This document shows positions 42,638-51,989 of a stretch of 64,000 nucleotides of DNA, piece by piece. Positions within the stretch are counted from its first letter, which is position 1. Each line of letters opens with the position of its first letter. The stretch is from positions 7,502,001 through 7,566,000 of the forward strand of contig NZ_CP036426.1 of the NCBI RefSeq assembly GCF_007752535.1, read 5' to 3'. The notes below the pieces were generated by a model. It had not been told where the DNA came from and searched no databases. It saw only the letters and a program-made list of their open reading frames with translations. The position numbers and the translations under genes were made by a program. This DNA comes from Tautonia plasticadhaerens. Lineage in GTDB: Bacteria; Planctomycetota; Planctomycetia; Isosphaerales; Isosphaeraceae.

Positions 42638-44890
42638 ATGTGGAACGTCCCTGATCGGATTCGAGATCGCCGAAGTGGTCGGGAGAGGCGATCGACCCGC
42701 CGGGGCCCGGACAGGCGATCGGTGCGCCCGGGCCTCGAGCCGGAGGGGCTCGAGACCCGGGTGCTCATGTATTCGGCGACGGGCAACGCGTGGATGAACC
42801 CGGCGGTCGTCACGATCAACTTCATGCCCGACGGCACCGACCTGGGCGGCGTCCAGAGCAACATGAACGCCGCCTTCGACAACAAGCCGAGCCTGGCCGG
42901 CAAGTGGCGGGACGAGATCCTCAGGGCCGCCCAGGTCTGGGCACAGCAGACGAACATCAACTTCGTCGTCGTCCCCGACGACGGCGCCCCGGTCGGCGAG
43001 GGGGGCTACCAGCAGGGGAGCCCGGACCACGGCGACATCCGCATCGGCGGCTTCAACTTCGGGACCTCGACCCTCGCCTCGGCGACCATGCCCCCCGCGG
43101 CGAACAATTACTCGATCGCCGGCGACGTCGTCTTCAACACCGGCATGGGCTTCAACGTCGGCACGACCTTCGACCTGTTCACCGTCGCCTCCCACGAGAT
43201 CGGCCACTCGCTGGGCCTGGGCGAGTCGAGCACCTACAGCTCCGCGATGATGTGGCCGACCTACGTCGGGCGGAAGATCGCGCTGTCGCCCGACGACGTG
43301 GCCGGGATCCGCAGCATCTACTCCGGGGGCCAGGTGCGGTCGGCCGACGCCCACGGCAACCTGAACAACTCCCTCCACGCGGCCGCCAACGTCACCGGCT
43401 CGATCAACCCGGCGACCCGCACGGGGCTGGTCACCAGCCAGGACCTCACCGTCGCGGGGCAGGCGGACCACTTCTCCTTCGCGGCCCCGTCGGGCTCGGG
43501 GGGGCAAATGACGGTCTCGGTCCAGAGCGAGGGCCTGAGCCTGCTCTCGCCGAGGGTGACGGTCTATGCCGCCGACAAGGCCACGGTCCTCGGCACGGCC
43601 GTCGGGGCGAAGCAGTACGGGACGACGGTCTCGGTCTCCCTCGGCGGGGTCGTCGACGGGGCGACGTATTACGTCCGGGTCAAGGGGGCCGAGCCCTCGG
43701 CCCTGGGTACCGGGCGCTATGCCCTGGGCCTGGGCTTCGACGGCGCGGCGGTGCCCCGGCAGGCGTCGAGCATGATCGGCGTCGCGGAGGGCTCCCCCCG
43801 GGTCTCGGGAGGCGGGACGGCCAACCAGTCCGACGATCATTTCGCCTCGGCCATCCCGGTCATCCTCGGCATCGGCCCCGACACCGGGGCCAGCTCCGCC
43901 GACGGCGTCACGAGCTCGGACCGGGTCACCGTCCGGGGGACGGCCATGCCGGGCCACCTGGTCTCGGTCTACGACGACGGCGTGCTCCTCGGCGGGACCA
44001 TGGCCGACGCGGCCGGGGGCTGGGTGTTCGACGCCCGGCTGCACGCCTTCGACCCCGGCCAGCACCTCCTGACGGCCAAGTCGACCTACGTCGAGGGCGA
44101 CCCCTACGCCGCGGTCGCGACCAGCGGCATCGTGAACATGTCCGACTTCGTCCCCTCCGCGGACTGGACCTCGCTCGTCTACGTCGGCCAGCAGGCGATC
44201 GACGCGTCGGCGACCCTGCCCGGCACGAGCTCCTCCGAGCTCTCGGGCACCTACACGCTGGTGGTGGACCCCTCGAAGCCGGCGGCCCCGACGGTCGGCG
44301 GGGTCACCTCCTACTCGGGGGTGAGCTGGAACGGCACCTACTCCGTGCAGTCGTCGGACCAGGTCTACTATGGCAACGCCGAGGCCGGCAGCCTGGTGAC
44401 CGTGACGGCCAACGGCTCGACCCTCGGCGAGACGGTGGCCGATCGCAACGGGCACTGGAACCTCGCCGTCGGCGACGGGCTGTCCCAGTGGCAGACCCAC
44501 GCCATCAAGGCCCAGTCCACCGACCTCGCGGGGAACGCGGGCCCCTGGTCGTCGGCCCTCCCCGTCCGCCAGCAGGGCCACGGCGCCGGGTCGGTGATGT
44601 CGAATCTGTCCGTCTCCCACGTCGGCATCCTGGGCAGCGTCCTCTCGGGACTCGGCGACCTGCTCTCGGTCGGCGAGGCCCCGACCATCGTCGGCAGGGC
44701 GAAGGCGTTCGGCCGGGTGGCGGTCATGGTGGACAGCGTCGTCATCGGGATGGCGAATGTCGACCTGCTGGGGAACTGGTCGTTCCACGGACCGACGCTC
44801 TCGTCCGGAACCCACCGGCTCTCCTTCCGGGTCTATGAGGCGGACGGCGACCACGGCGCGGAGAGCGGACCGCTCTCCATCCTCGTCTGA
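42638..44890 (+). CDS. LEPR-XLL matrixin-like metalloprotease
   Basis: This 750-residue predicted secreted protein has a basic N-terminus with LETRVLM (residues 38-44), a LEPR-XLL variant. The matrixin-like domain covers about 55-230, with zinc motif HEIGHSLGLGES (H186, H190) and a Met-turn (SSAMMWPTY). The usual third ligand (His or Asp) is replaced by E196. A pre-peptidase-like beta domain (about 265-370, DHFSFAAPSGSGGQMTVSVQ) and at least three Ig-like adhesion repeats (GHLVSVYDDGVLLGGTMAD, GSLVTVTANGSTLGETVAD, AVMVDSVVIGMANVD) follow. It likely acts at the cell surface. It is 65 bp upstream of the giant surface-protein gene, probably in one operon. Confidence 0.87.
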   Translation: MWNVPDRIRDRRSGRERRSTRRGPDRRSVRPGLEPEGLETRVLMYSATGNAWMNPAVVTINFMPDGTDLGGVQSNMNAAFDNKPSLAGKWRDEILRAAQVWAQQTNINFVVVPDDGAPVGEGGYQQGSPDHGDIRIGGFNFGTSTLASATMPPAANNYSIAGDVVFNTGMGFNVGTTFDLFTVASHEIGHSLGLGESSTYSSAMMWPTYVGRKIALSPDDVAGIRSIYSGGQVRSADAHGNLNNSLHAAANVTGSINPATRTGLVTSQDLTVAGQADHFSFAAPSGSGGQMTVSVQSEGLSLLSPRVTVYAADKATVLGTAVGAKQYGTTVSVSLGGVVDGATYYVRVKGAEPSALGTGRYALGLGFDGAAVPRQASSMIGVAEGSPRVSGGGTANQSDDHFASAIPVILGIGPDTGASSADGVTSSDRVTVRGTAMPGHLVSVYDDGVLLGGTMADAAGGWVFDARLHAFDPGQHLLTAKSTYVEGDPYAAVATSGIVNMSDFVPSADWTSLVYVGQQAIDASATLPGTSSSELSGTYTLVVDPSKPAAPTVGGVTSYSGVSWNGTYSVQSSDQVYYGNAEAGSLVTVTANGSTLGETVADRNGHWNLAVGDGLSQWQTHAIKAQSTDLAGNAGPWSSALPVRQQGHGAGSVMSNLSVSHVGILGSVLSGLGDLLSVGEAPTIVGRAKAFGRVAVMVDSVVIGMANVDLLGNWSFHGPTLSSGTHRLSFRVYEADGDHGAESGPLSILV

Positions 44891-44955
44891 AAGGGACCCG
44901 GCCGCCCGCCTGGCGAGGGCGGCCGCCCTCGGGGCCCGCGGCCCGCCGAGGGGCG

Positions 44956-47900
44956 GTGAGCCCTCGGCGGGTCGCGGCAGACGCATCCAACCACGAGCAT
45001 GGGACCATTCCCGATGACCGTCGTCGAGCAGATGCCGGGGGTCGGCACCCATTCCGAGCCGCCCCGAAGGGGAGACGGCCGCGGCGGACCGCGACGCGGC
45101 TGCGGGTCGAGGGGCTCGAGCCCCGCCGATTGATGACCGTCCTGGGGTCGCAGGGCCAGGCCGACGACCCGGTCCGAGCCACGATCGACCGGGCCGCCGA
45201 CCTGGGCCCGCTCGACGAGTCGGCGGGGGCCTCCGCCCGGGGCACGATCGGGGACGGCCCGGCCGACGCCGCGGAGGTGGAGTGGTACCGCTTCACCCTG
45301 GATCGGCCGGCCCTGCTCTCGGCGACGCTCGACGGGGTGCGGGAGGACCCGGCGTTCCGGGGCGTCCTGAGCCTGTTCCATGTCGACACCGACTTTGTCG
45401 ACCCGACCAATCCGCTCGGCCCCCGCCTGCTCGATCAGGTCGAGGCGGAGGACGACGGACCGGCCACGCTCGGCCGGCTGCTCGGCCCGGGCACCTACTC
45501 CCTGGCCGTCAGCGGCGCCGGCAACCTCCACTTCCACCCCCTGATCGCCGGCAGCGGCATGCCGGGCGCCGAGGGGGACTACGAGCTGACGCTGGGCATC
45601 GCCGAGTTCGAGGCCGCCCCCGGGCCCGGGGACGGGCCCGTGGTGCTGACCTCCGAACCGGCGCCGGGGGCGGTTCTCGACGGATCCCCCCTGGTGATCC
45701 GGATCGGCCTGAGCGGGCCGGTCGACCCGTTCTCGCTCTTCCCGGAGTTCTCGGTCTTCCTGACCTCCAGCCCCGACCCGACCTTCGACGACGGCAACGA
45801 CCAGCCGGTCATGCTCCTGGGCGCGACGGCGTCGGCCTCCGTCAACGAGGTCCAGCTCATCCCGGCGTCGGCGCTGGGCCCGGGGCACTACAGGGTGACC
45901 CTGGTCGGCGACGCCAGTGAGACGTTCTTCGGCGTCACGACCCCCGAACTCGTCCCCCTCGGGATGGACGCCGATCACCCCGCCGGCCGGGACCACGCGT
46001 TCACGTTCGAGGTCGCCGGGATCGAGGGGTTCCCCGGGCCCGACCCCGGGGTCGACGACACGGCGGAGACGTCCCGGGACCTGGGGGCGCTGACCCCGGG
46101 GGGCCTCGTCCAGGTCGTCGGGGCGATCGGCGACGACCCCACCTTCGACCCGTTCACCCACCCGGGCAACGACGTCGACCTGTACCGGTTCCGGATCGAC
46201 GTGCCGGGGCGCTACGCCTTCCGAGCCGAGGCGTTCGCCGGCCGGATCGGCTCGGCGCTCGACGCCGGGCTGAGCCTGTTCCGCCTCGACCCGGACGACG
46301 GGATCCTCCGCCTGATCCGGGGCAACAACAACACCTCGAACCCGACCCGGACGGCCGTCGGCGACAGCCCCCTGTTCACCGATCCCGCCCTGGACGCCCC
46401 CCTGGACGCGGGCGAGTACTACCTCGCGATCTCCTCGGGAACGAACACGCCGTCGCCGCTGGAGGGGACGCCGGAGGGCTCGTTCGGCCTGTTCGACCCG
46501 AACCGCTCCCACAGCGGACAGGCCGGCTTCAGCACCGGGCCCTACGTCCTGAACCTGGCCGTCGAAGAACTCTCCGACCCCCCTCGGGTGGTCTCGGCGA
46601 ATCTCGAGGAAGGTCAGGTGCTGGACCGCCCCCCGGCCCGCCTGGTGGTCGAGTTCGACCAGCCCGTGAACCTGTCGCTGCTGGCCTTCCAGGCGCACCA
46701 GGTTTCCGGCGATCGGGCGCTCTCGGCCGTCACCGTCGTCGACGACGCCGGCACGACCTACCATCCCCGCTTCGAGTCGTACGACCACCGCACCAACCTC
46801 GCCACCTTCCTGATGCTCGAGGGGCTCGCGGACGGCGACTACGAATTGCACCTCTCCGGGGCGGAGGGGCTGCTCGACCTCGCGGGCAACCCGCTGCTCG
46901 GGAACGACCCCGGCGGGGATCACGTCGTCCGGTTCTCGGTCTCCGGCCCGGCGAGGGGGATCGACGGCGACCCGAGATCGTGGGCCAACGAGTCCTCGTT
47001 CGACGACCTCGATCACCCGCAGGAGATCGGCGTCCTCTTCCCCCGGGAGTTGGAGGCGGGCGTCTCGTTCACCCGGGAGGCCGCGACGGGGCCCGACGCC
47101 CTCCCGGACGCGGCCGACGTGTACCGATTCGAGGTGCTCTCGGAGCTGAATCGCTACACCTTCTCGATCGACGGGGACGATCTGCCCGGGGGCGTCCGGC
47201 TCGAGCTGCGGGACGACTCCGGCTCGCTCGTGCCGATCACCTCGTCGAACGGGGGCCGGGACCTCGTCGGGTTCCTCAGGCCCGGCGTGTACCTCCTCTC
47301 GGCGACCGGCTGGGACGAGGAACAGGCCGATGGCCTCTCGTACCGGATCGGACTGACCTTCACCCAGTCGCAGAACAATGCACCGCCGCTCTACTCCGCA
47401 CCGGGGCCGGCGATCGCCATCCGCCTGGCCGGCGCCGTGACGCCCCCGGTCACCCCGCCTCCGGTGATCCCTCCCCCCGTGGTCATTCCCCCCGTGGTCA
47501 CTCCGACGACGCCCAACCCGATACCGACACCGACACCGACTCCGGCGCCGACGCCGACGCCGACCATTCCGACACCGACACCGACCACGCCCACGACGCC
47601 CATTCCGACACCGACACCGACACCGACCACGCCGACACCGACCACGCCGACGCCGAGCCCCGTTCCGACGCCGACGCCCACCACGCCGACACCGACTCCC
47701 GTTCCGACACCGACACCGACACCGACCACGCCCACGCCGACCACGCCGAAGCCGACCACTCCGATCTTCACGCCTGCTCCCTCGAATGGGGGAGGAGCCC
47801 CGACGCCGGGCAGCGAGGGCACACCGGGGGGTGGGCCTGCGACGGCGCCACTCCCCCCGGGCTTCTCGATCGACGTCCCATCTCCGCCGCCTGCTCCCGA

Positions 47901-48828
47901 TCACCCGGGAGGTCAAGGGAGGGGGGAGCAGGCCTCGACGGACCTGTCCGCGCTGGCCTATCAGCCGATCGGGTCCAGGGACCCGTCGTCGAGGGCAACC
48001 CCGGAGACCCGGATCGCAGCGGGGGAGACCCAGGCACCGGACGCGCATCCGGCCGGGCCGGGCCTGGGCGAGGTGGTCGTCGCGGGTCAGCATCCCCGGA
48101 GTGTCGACCGGGACGCTCCGGCGGACCGGCTCGGCCACGAACTCGATCGGGTCCGCATCGCGGGCGAACTGGCCCCGTTGCTCCAGCTGGGCCTGGGCGA
48201 GGCGGAGTCGGATGCGGTCGAAGTCGCCGAGGAAGGGGACTCCCCGGTCGAGGCGGGAGCAGACAAGGCCGCGTCGGGGGACACGCCCGAGTCGGGAGCG
48301 GAGGCGCCGGACACGTCCCCGGTCCCGGGGGGACCTGATGCCGATGCGGGGGGAGGGCCCGGGGCCCGGGGGACCGGCCCGGCCTCGCCCCCGATCGACG
48401 GGTCCCCGCCGGAAGGGGAGCCGGACGAGGAGGGGGACGCGGGCGTTGAGGCCCGCGTCGACGAGCCGATCATCCCCGAGTCGTGGCGCCGTCCCCTGTC
48501 GATCGCGTCGGTCGTCGCCGGGGTGCTGGGATTGACGCTGGTCCGCCGGAACGACCGCGTCCGGCGGGCCTCCCGGGGGCAGGGCATCCCGGGAGGCTCG
48601 GCCGGGCCGGAGGGCGGTCGCGACGGCGGGCCTCGGGGCGGCGGGCCCCGGGGCGCATCCGCCCCGGGGCCGGCCAGCGTCCCCACCCGAGGCCCGGCCG
48701 GATCCGAGGCGACCCGGCCGCGGGAGATGACGACCTCGATCCGGCCGGGAGGACGCGGCGACTCCTCCATGATCACGACGGCGGTCCGGCCGATCGCGCC
48801 CGGGCGGCCCGGGGGACACTCCCGATGA
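44956..48828 (+). CDS. LEPR-XLL giant surface protein with PT-rich linker
   Basis: This 1290-residue predicted exported protein carries LEPRRLM at residues 54-60. I used the GTG at 44956; no better ATG precedes the motif. Beta domains follow: two pre-peptidase-like (YRFTLDRPALLSATLDGV; LYRFRIDVPGRYAFRAEAF), two Ig/Big_5-like (VVLTSEPAPGAVLDGSPLVI; PRVVSANLEEGQVLDRPP), and a third beta domain near 720-810. Residues about 848-938 are almost pure Pro-Thr (PTPTPTPT), probably a wall-spanning or glycosylated stalk. The C-terminal part is Glu/Gly-rich with one membrane helix (about 1181-1198) and a basic tail. Its stop overlaps the kinase start (ATGA). The role may be surface attachment or sensing. 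Confidence 0.82.
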   Translation: MSPRRVAADASNHEHGTIPDDRRRADAGGRHPFRAAPKGRRPRRTATRLRVEGLEPRRLMTVLGSQGQADDPVRATIDRAADLGPLDESAGASARGTIGDGPADAAEVEWYRFTLDRPALLSATLDGVREDPAFRGVLSLFHVDTDFVDPTNPLGPRLLDQVEAEDDGPATLGRLLGPGTYSLAVSGAGNLHFHPLIAGSGMPGAEGDYELTLGIAEFEAAPGPGDGPVVLTSEPAPGAVLDGSPLVIRIGLSGPVDPFSLFPEFSVFLTSSPDPTFDDGNDQPVMLLGATASASVNEVQLIPASALGPGHYRVTLVGDASETFFGVTTPELVPLGMDADHPAGRDHAFTFEVAGIEGFPGPDPGVDDTAETSRDLGALTPGGLVQVVGAIGDDPTFDPFTHPGNDVDLYRFRIDVPGRYAFRAEAFAGRIGSALDAGLSLFRLDPDDGILRLIRGNNNTSNPTRTAVGDSPLFTDPALDAPLDAGEYYLAISSGTNTPSPLEGTPEGSFGLFDPNRSHSGQAGFSTGPYVLNLAVEELSDPPRVVSANLEEGQVLDRPPARLVVEFDQPVNLSLLAFQAHQVSGDRALSAVTVVDDAGTTYHPRFESYDHRTNLATFLMLEGLADGDYELHLSGAEGLLDLAGNPLLGNDPGGDHVVRFSVSGPARGIDGDPRSWANESSFDDLDHPQEIGVLFPRELEAGVSFTREAATGPDALPDAADVYRFEVLSELNRYTFSIDGDDLPGGVRLELRDDSGSLVPITSSNGGRDLVGFLRPGVYLLSATGWDEEQADGLSYRIGLTFTQSQNNAPPLYSAPGPAIAIRLAGAVTPPVTPPPVIPPPVVIPPVVTPTTPNPIPTPTPTPAPTPTPTIPTPTPTTPTTPIPTPTPTPTTPTPTTPTPSPVPTPTPTTPTPTPVPTPTPTPTTPTPTTPKPTTPIFTPAPSNGGGAPTPGSEGTPGGGPATAPLPPGFSIDVPSPPPAPDHPGGQGRGEQASTDLSALAYQPIGSRDPSSRATPETRIAAGETQAPDAHPAGPGLGEVVVAGQHPRSVDRDAPADRLGHELDRVRIAGELAPLLQLGLGEAESDAVEVAEEGDSPVEAGADKAASGDTPESGAEAPDTSPVPGGPDADAGGGPGARGTGPASPPIDGSPPEGEPDEEGDAGVEARVDEPIIPESWRRPLSIASVVAGVLGLTLVRRNDRVRRASRGQGIPGGSAGPEGGRDGGPRGGGPRGASAPGPASVPTRGPAGSEATRPREMTTSIRPGGRGDSSMITTAVRPIAPGRPGGHSR
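47500..47770 (+). repeat. Pro-Thr codon repeat tract
   Basis: A low-complexity tract of CCGACACCGACG-type units encodes the PT-rich stalk of the surface protein. The repeats are short, in frame and imperfect. Such tracts are prone to length change between strains. Confidence 0.85.
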
Positions 48829-51800
48829 GCGGCCTCGACGAATCGGAGACCGACGAGGCGACGATCCGCGTCCGCAAGGACACGCCCGACCCGTCCCGGG
48901 GCCGAGAGCGGAAGCGGGACCTCCTCGCCGAGCAGCGGGAGGACCTGGAGGCGGGCCGGCCCCGGCCGACGGAGGCCTACCTGTCCCGCTGGCCGACCGA
49001 CCCGAAGGACGACGCCGATGCGGCCAACGTGCTCGTCGCCGACTACTTCTGGCGGCGCGACCGGGGCGAGGGGCCGAGCATCGCCGAGTACGACCGGCGC
49101 CACCCCGAACACCGCCGATCCTTCGCCGAGCTGGTCCGGCGCCAGTGCCTCATCCGGTCGCTCGGCGGCGGGGGGCGCCGGCACGACCGGATGCCCCGCC
49201 TCCCCGGCGAGGGGGACGAGCTGTTCGGCTTCCGCCTCCGACGGCCGCTCGGCACCGGGGCCTTCGCGAGCGTGTTCGCCGCGGAGCAGGCCGACCTCGC
49301 CGGCCGGCCGGTGGTGCTGAAGATCTCCGCCATCGAAGGGCTCGAGCCCCAGACCCTCGCCCGGCTGCAACACACCAACATCGTGCCGATCTATTCCGTC
49401 CACGAGGACCCGGCGGCCGGCCTCCGCGCCGTCTGCATGCCGTACTTCGGGGGGGCGAACCTCGCCTCGGTGCTGGCCCGCGCCTGGGAGGGGTCGGCCC
49501 GGCCGATGCACGGCTCGCAGCTGGTCAAGGCGTTGGAGGAGGTCGGCACCCCCCCCCCGGAGGCCCTGGCGGTGTCGTGGCGGTCCGGCGACCGGGGCCC
49601 GTCCTCCGACCCGCCGGCCGCGGCCCCCGACCAGACGCCGGCGGCCCTGCTGGGCGGGATGAGCTACATCCGGGCCGTCGCCTGGATCGTGGCCCGGCTG
49701 GCCGACGGGCTCCACCACGCCCACCAGCGCGGGGTCCTCCACCGGGACATCAAGCCGTCGAACATCCTCCTCAGCTCCGAGGGCGAGCCCCTCCTGCTGG
49801 ACTTCAACGTCTCGCAGGACGCGGCCGAGGACTCCGTGCACGCGGTCCTCGGCGGGACGGTGACCTACGCGGCCCCCGAGCACATCCGGGCGATGCTCGA
49901 CCGGACGCCGGACACGATGCTCCGCGTCGACCGCCGGTCGGACTGCTATTCCCTCGGCCTGGTCCTCACCGAGATGCTGGCGGGCCGGAGCCTCTTCGGC
50001 CGGACCAACGGCGACTCGATCCTGCCGACCCAGCTCCAGGCGATGGTCGAGGAGCGGGCCCGGGGGGTCCCCCGGATCCGGGAGGGCCGCCCCGACGTCC
50101 CCTGGGGCCTGGAGAGCATCGCCCGGATGTGCCTGGACCCCGACCCCGAACGCCGATATCGGCAGGCCGGCCACCTCGCCGAGGATCTCCGGCGCTTCCT
50201 GGAGGATCGGCCCCTGAAGTATGCCCCGGAGCTGAGCCGGGTCGAGCGGGCCCGCAAGTTCCACCGGCGCCACCCCCGACTGGTGACCAACCTCTTCTTC
50301 TGCGTGGGGGGCCTGGGGGTCCTGCTGGGGGTCGGCTCGGCCCTCTCGGGGGCCAGCAAGCACCTCATCGAGGCCCGGGCCGAACTCGGCTCGGCCCGGG
50401 CCCTCGACCGGAAGCGGGCGCACGACGAGGGGGCCCTGCGTGCCCTGTGCCTGATCAACACGACCCTGGGCAATGAAGACCACCTCCGCGAGGGGGTCGG
50501 CGTCTGCGAGCGGACGCTGGCCCTCTACGACCCGGGCGACGGGCGACCCTGCGAGGAGCACCCGGACTGGGCGGCCCTCGGCCCGGAGGGGCGGCACCGG
50601 CTCGCCGAGGACCGTCGAGAGCTGCTCATCCTCCTGGCCGGGGCGCGCGTCCGGCTCTCCCCCGGCGACCCCCAGGCCCTCCGGGGCGCGCTCGACCTGC
50701 TGGGGGAGGCGGAGGCCATCCGGGGGCTCGGACCATCCCGGGCCCTCTGGCTGGACCGGGCGAGTTACCTCGCCCGGCTCGGCGACGCCGAGGCGGCGGC
50801 CGAGTGCCTGGGGAGGGCCGATGGGATCCCGGCGGCCACCCCCCGGGACCACTACCTCCTGGCGATCTCCCACGCCCGTCGCGGGGGGGCCGACGGATAC
50901 CGGCGGGCGATCGCCGAGCTGGACGAGGCCCTACGGATCAACCCGAAGCACTACTGGTTGATGATGCAGCGGGGGATCTGCCGCATGGAGTTGGGCGAAT
51001 CGATGCTGGCGGTCGGGGACTTCGGCGCCTGCACCGGCCTGTGGCCCGAGCACCCCTGGGGCTACTTCAACCGGGCCTACATGCTCGACCGCGACGGGAT
51101 GAAGGCCGAGGCGATCGACGACTACTCCGCCGCCCTGGAACGGGACCCCGCCTTCTCCTCGGCCCGGATCAACCGAGGCCTGGCCCTCCTGGAGATCCGG
51201 GAGTTCGGGGGGGCGCTGGCCGACTTCGACGAGGCGATCGCCCGGGGGTCGGGCGAGCCCACCGTCCTCGCCGGCCGGGGCATGGCCCTGGAGGCCCTCG
51301 GCCGGCACGTCGAGGCCGACACCGCCTTCGACGAGGCCTTTCGGGGGGCCGTGGAGGTCCCCGTCCCCGCCCGCATCCGCCTGCTCTGGGCGTACGGGTT
51401 CTCGGTCGCCGACCGGCTCCCGGGGCGGGCGGCCGACGCCTTCGAGGAGGTGCTCCGCCAGGACCGCCGCCACCCGCAGGCCCTCTACGGCCTCGCCATG
51501 CTGGCGATGGGGCGGGGGGATCTCGACGGGGCCCGGGAGTTCTTCGACCGGGCCCTCGAATCGAGCCCGGAGTTCCTCGAGGCGCTTCGGTCTCGCGCCG
51601 TGGTGGCCGCCCGTCGGGGGGACTGGGAGGCGGCGAACCGCGACATCAACCGGTGCCTCTCCCGCGAGCCGGGTTCCGGGGAGGCCCTGTATGCGGCCTC
51701 CTGCGTCGCGTCCCTGGCGGCGTCGGCCTCGGGGGACCGGGAACTCCGGGACCAGGCGCTCGACCTGCTCCGCCGGGCCCTCGCCCTCGGGGCGGGGCGG

Positions 51801-51989
51801 GAGGCGGCCGACGATCCGGATCTGGCCGGGCTCGGGGAGGAGCCCGAGTTCTGGCGGATGATCTCGCGAGGGTCGCCGGGGGGCGAGGTCTCGGGCGACG
51901 GGCCCGCCGCCGGCCTCGACGTCCCGACCGTGACCCAGGAGCTTGCCCCGTCCGGGGAGGGGGGAACCCGTCATGACCGCGTTCATTGA
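48825..51989 (+). CDS. Ser/Thr protein kinase with C-terminal TPR repeats
   Basis: This is a 1054-residue membrane kinase. The kinase domain (about 132-470) has a glycine loop GTGAFASV, Lys in VVLKIS, catalytic loop HRDIKPSNIL (near 306) and APE as YAAPEH. The magnesium loop is DFN (LLDFNVSQD) instead of DFG, a variant common in planctomycete kinases. An insert rich in Pro (about 240-280) splits the lobes. One membrane helix (about 487-510) leads to TPR-type helices across about 690-930, presumably outside the membrane. The ATG overlaps the surface-protein stop by 4 bp, so the two are coupled, and its own end overlaps the HD-GYP gene by 17 bp. Confidence 0.9.
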   Translation: MSGLDESETDEATIRVRKDTPDPSRGRERKRDLLAEQREDLEAGRPRPTEAYLSRWPTDPKDDADAANVLVADYFWRRDRGEGPSIAEYDRRHPEHRRSFAELVRRQCLIRSLGGGGRRHDRMPRLPGEGDELFGFRLRRPLGTGAFASVFAAEQADLAGRPVVLKISAIEGLEPQTLARLQHTNIVPIYSVHEDPAAGLRAVCMPYFGGANLASVLARAWEGSARPMHGSQLVKALEEVGTPPPEALAVSWRSGDRGPSSDPPAAAPDQTPAALLGGMSYIRAVAWIVARLADGLHHAHQRGVLHRDIKPSNILLSSEGEPLLLDFNVSQDAAEDSVHAVLGGTVTYAAPEHIRAMLDRTPDTMLRVDRRSDCYSLGLVLTEMLAGRSLFGRTNGDSILPTQLQAMVEERARGVPRIREGRPDVPWGLESIARMCLDPDPERRYRQAGHLAEDLRRFLEDRPLKYAPELSRVERARKFHRRHPRLVTNLFFCVGGLGVLLGVGSALSGASKHLIEARAELGSARALDRKRAHDEGALRALCLINTTLGNEDHLREGVGVCERTLALYDPGDGRPCEEHPDWAALGPEGRHRLAEDRRELLILLAGARVRLSPGDPQALRGALDLLGEAEAIRGLGPSRALWLDRASYLARLGDAEAAAECLGRADGIPAATPRDHYLLAISHARRGGADGYRRAIAELDEALRINPKHYWLMMQRGICRMELGESMLAVGDFGACTGLWPEHPWGYFNRAYMLDRDGMKAEAIDDYSAALERDPAFSSARINRGLALLEIREFGGALADFDEAIARGSGEPTVLAGRGMALEALGRHVEADTAFDEAFRGAVEVPVPARIRLLWAYGFSVADRLPGRAADAFEEVLRQDRRHPQALYGLAMLAMGRGDLDGAREFFDRALESSPEFLEALRSRAVVAARRGDWEAANRDINRCLSREPGSGEALYAASCVASLAASASGDRELRDQALDLLRRALALGAGREAADDPDLAGLGEEPEFWRMISRGSPGGEVSGDGPAAGLDVPTVTQELAPSGEGGTRHDRVH

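Noticed and set aside
47500-47770. Regular short repeats that might suggest a CRISPR array
   Set aside because: They are in-frame Pro-Thr codon repeats without unique spacers inside a coding region; no cas genes are present.
44833-48819. Very long minus-strand open frame opposite the giant surface protein
   Set aside because: It is Arg/Gly/Val-rich without domain pattern and mirrors the codon bias of the + strand gene. The + strand frame has clear beta domains and LEPR-XLL.
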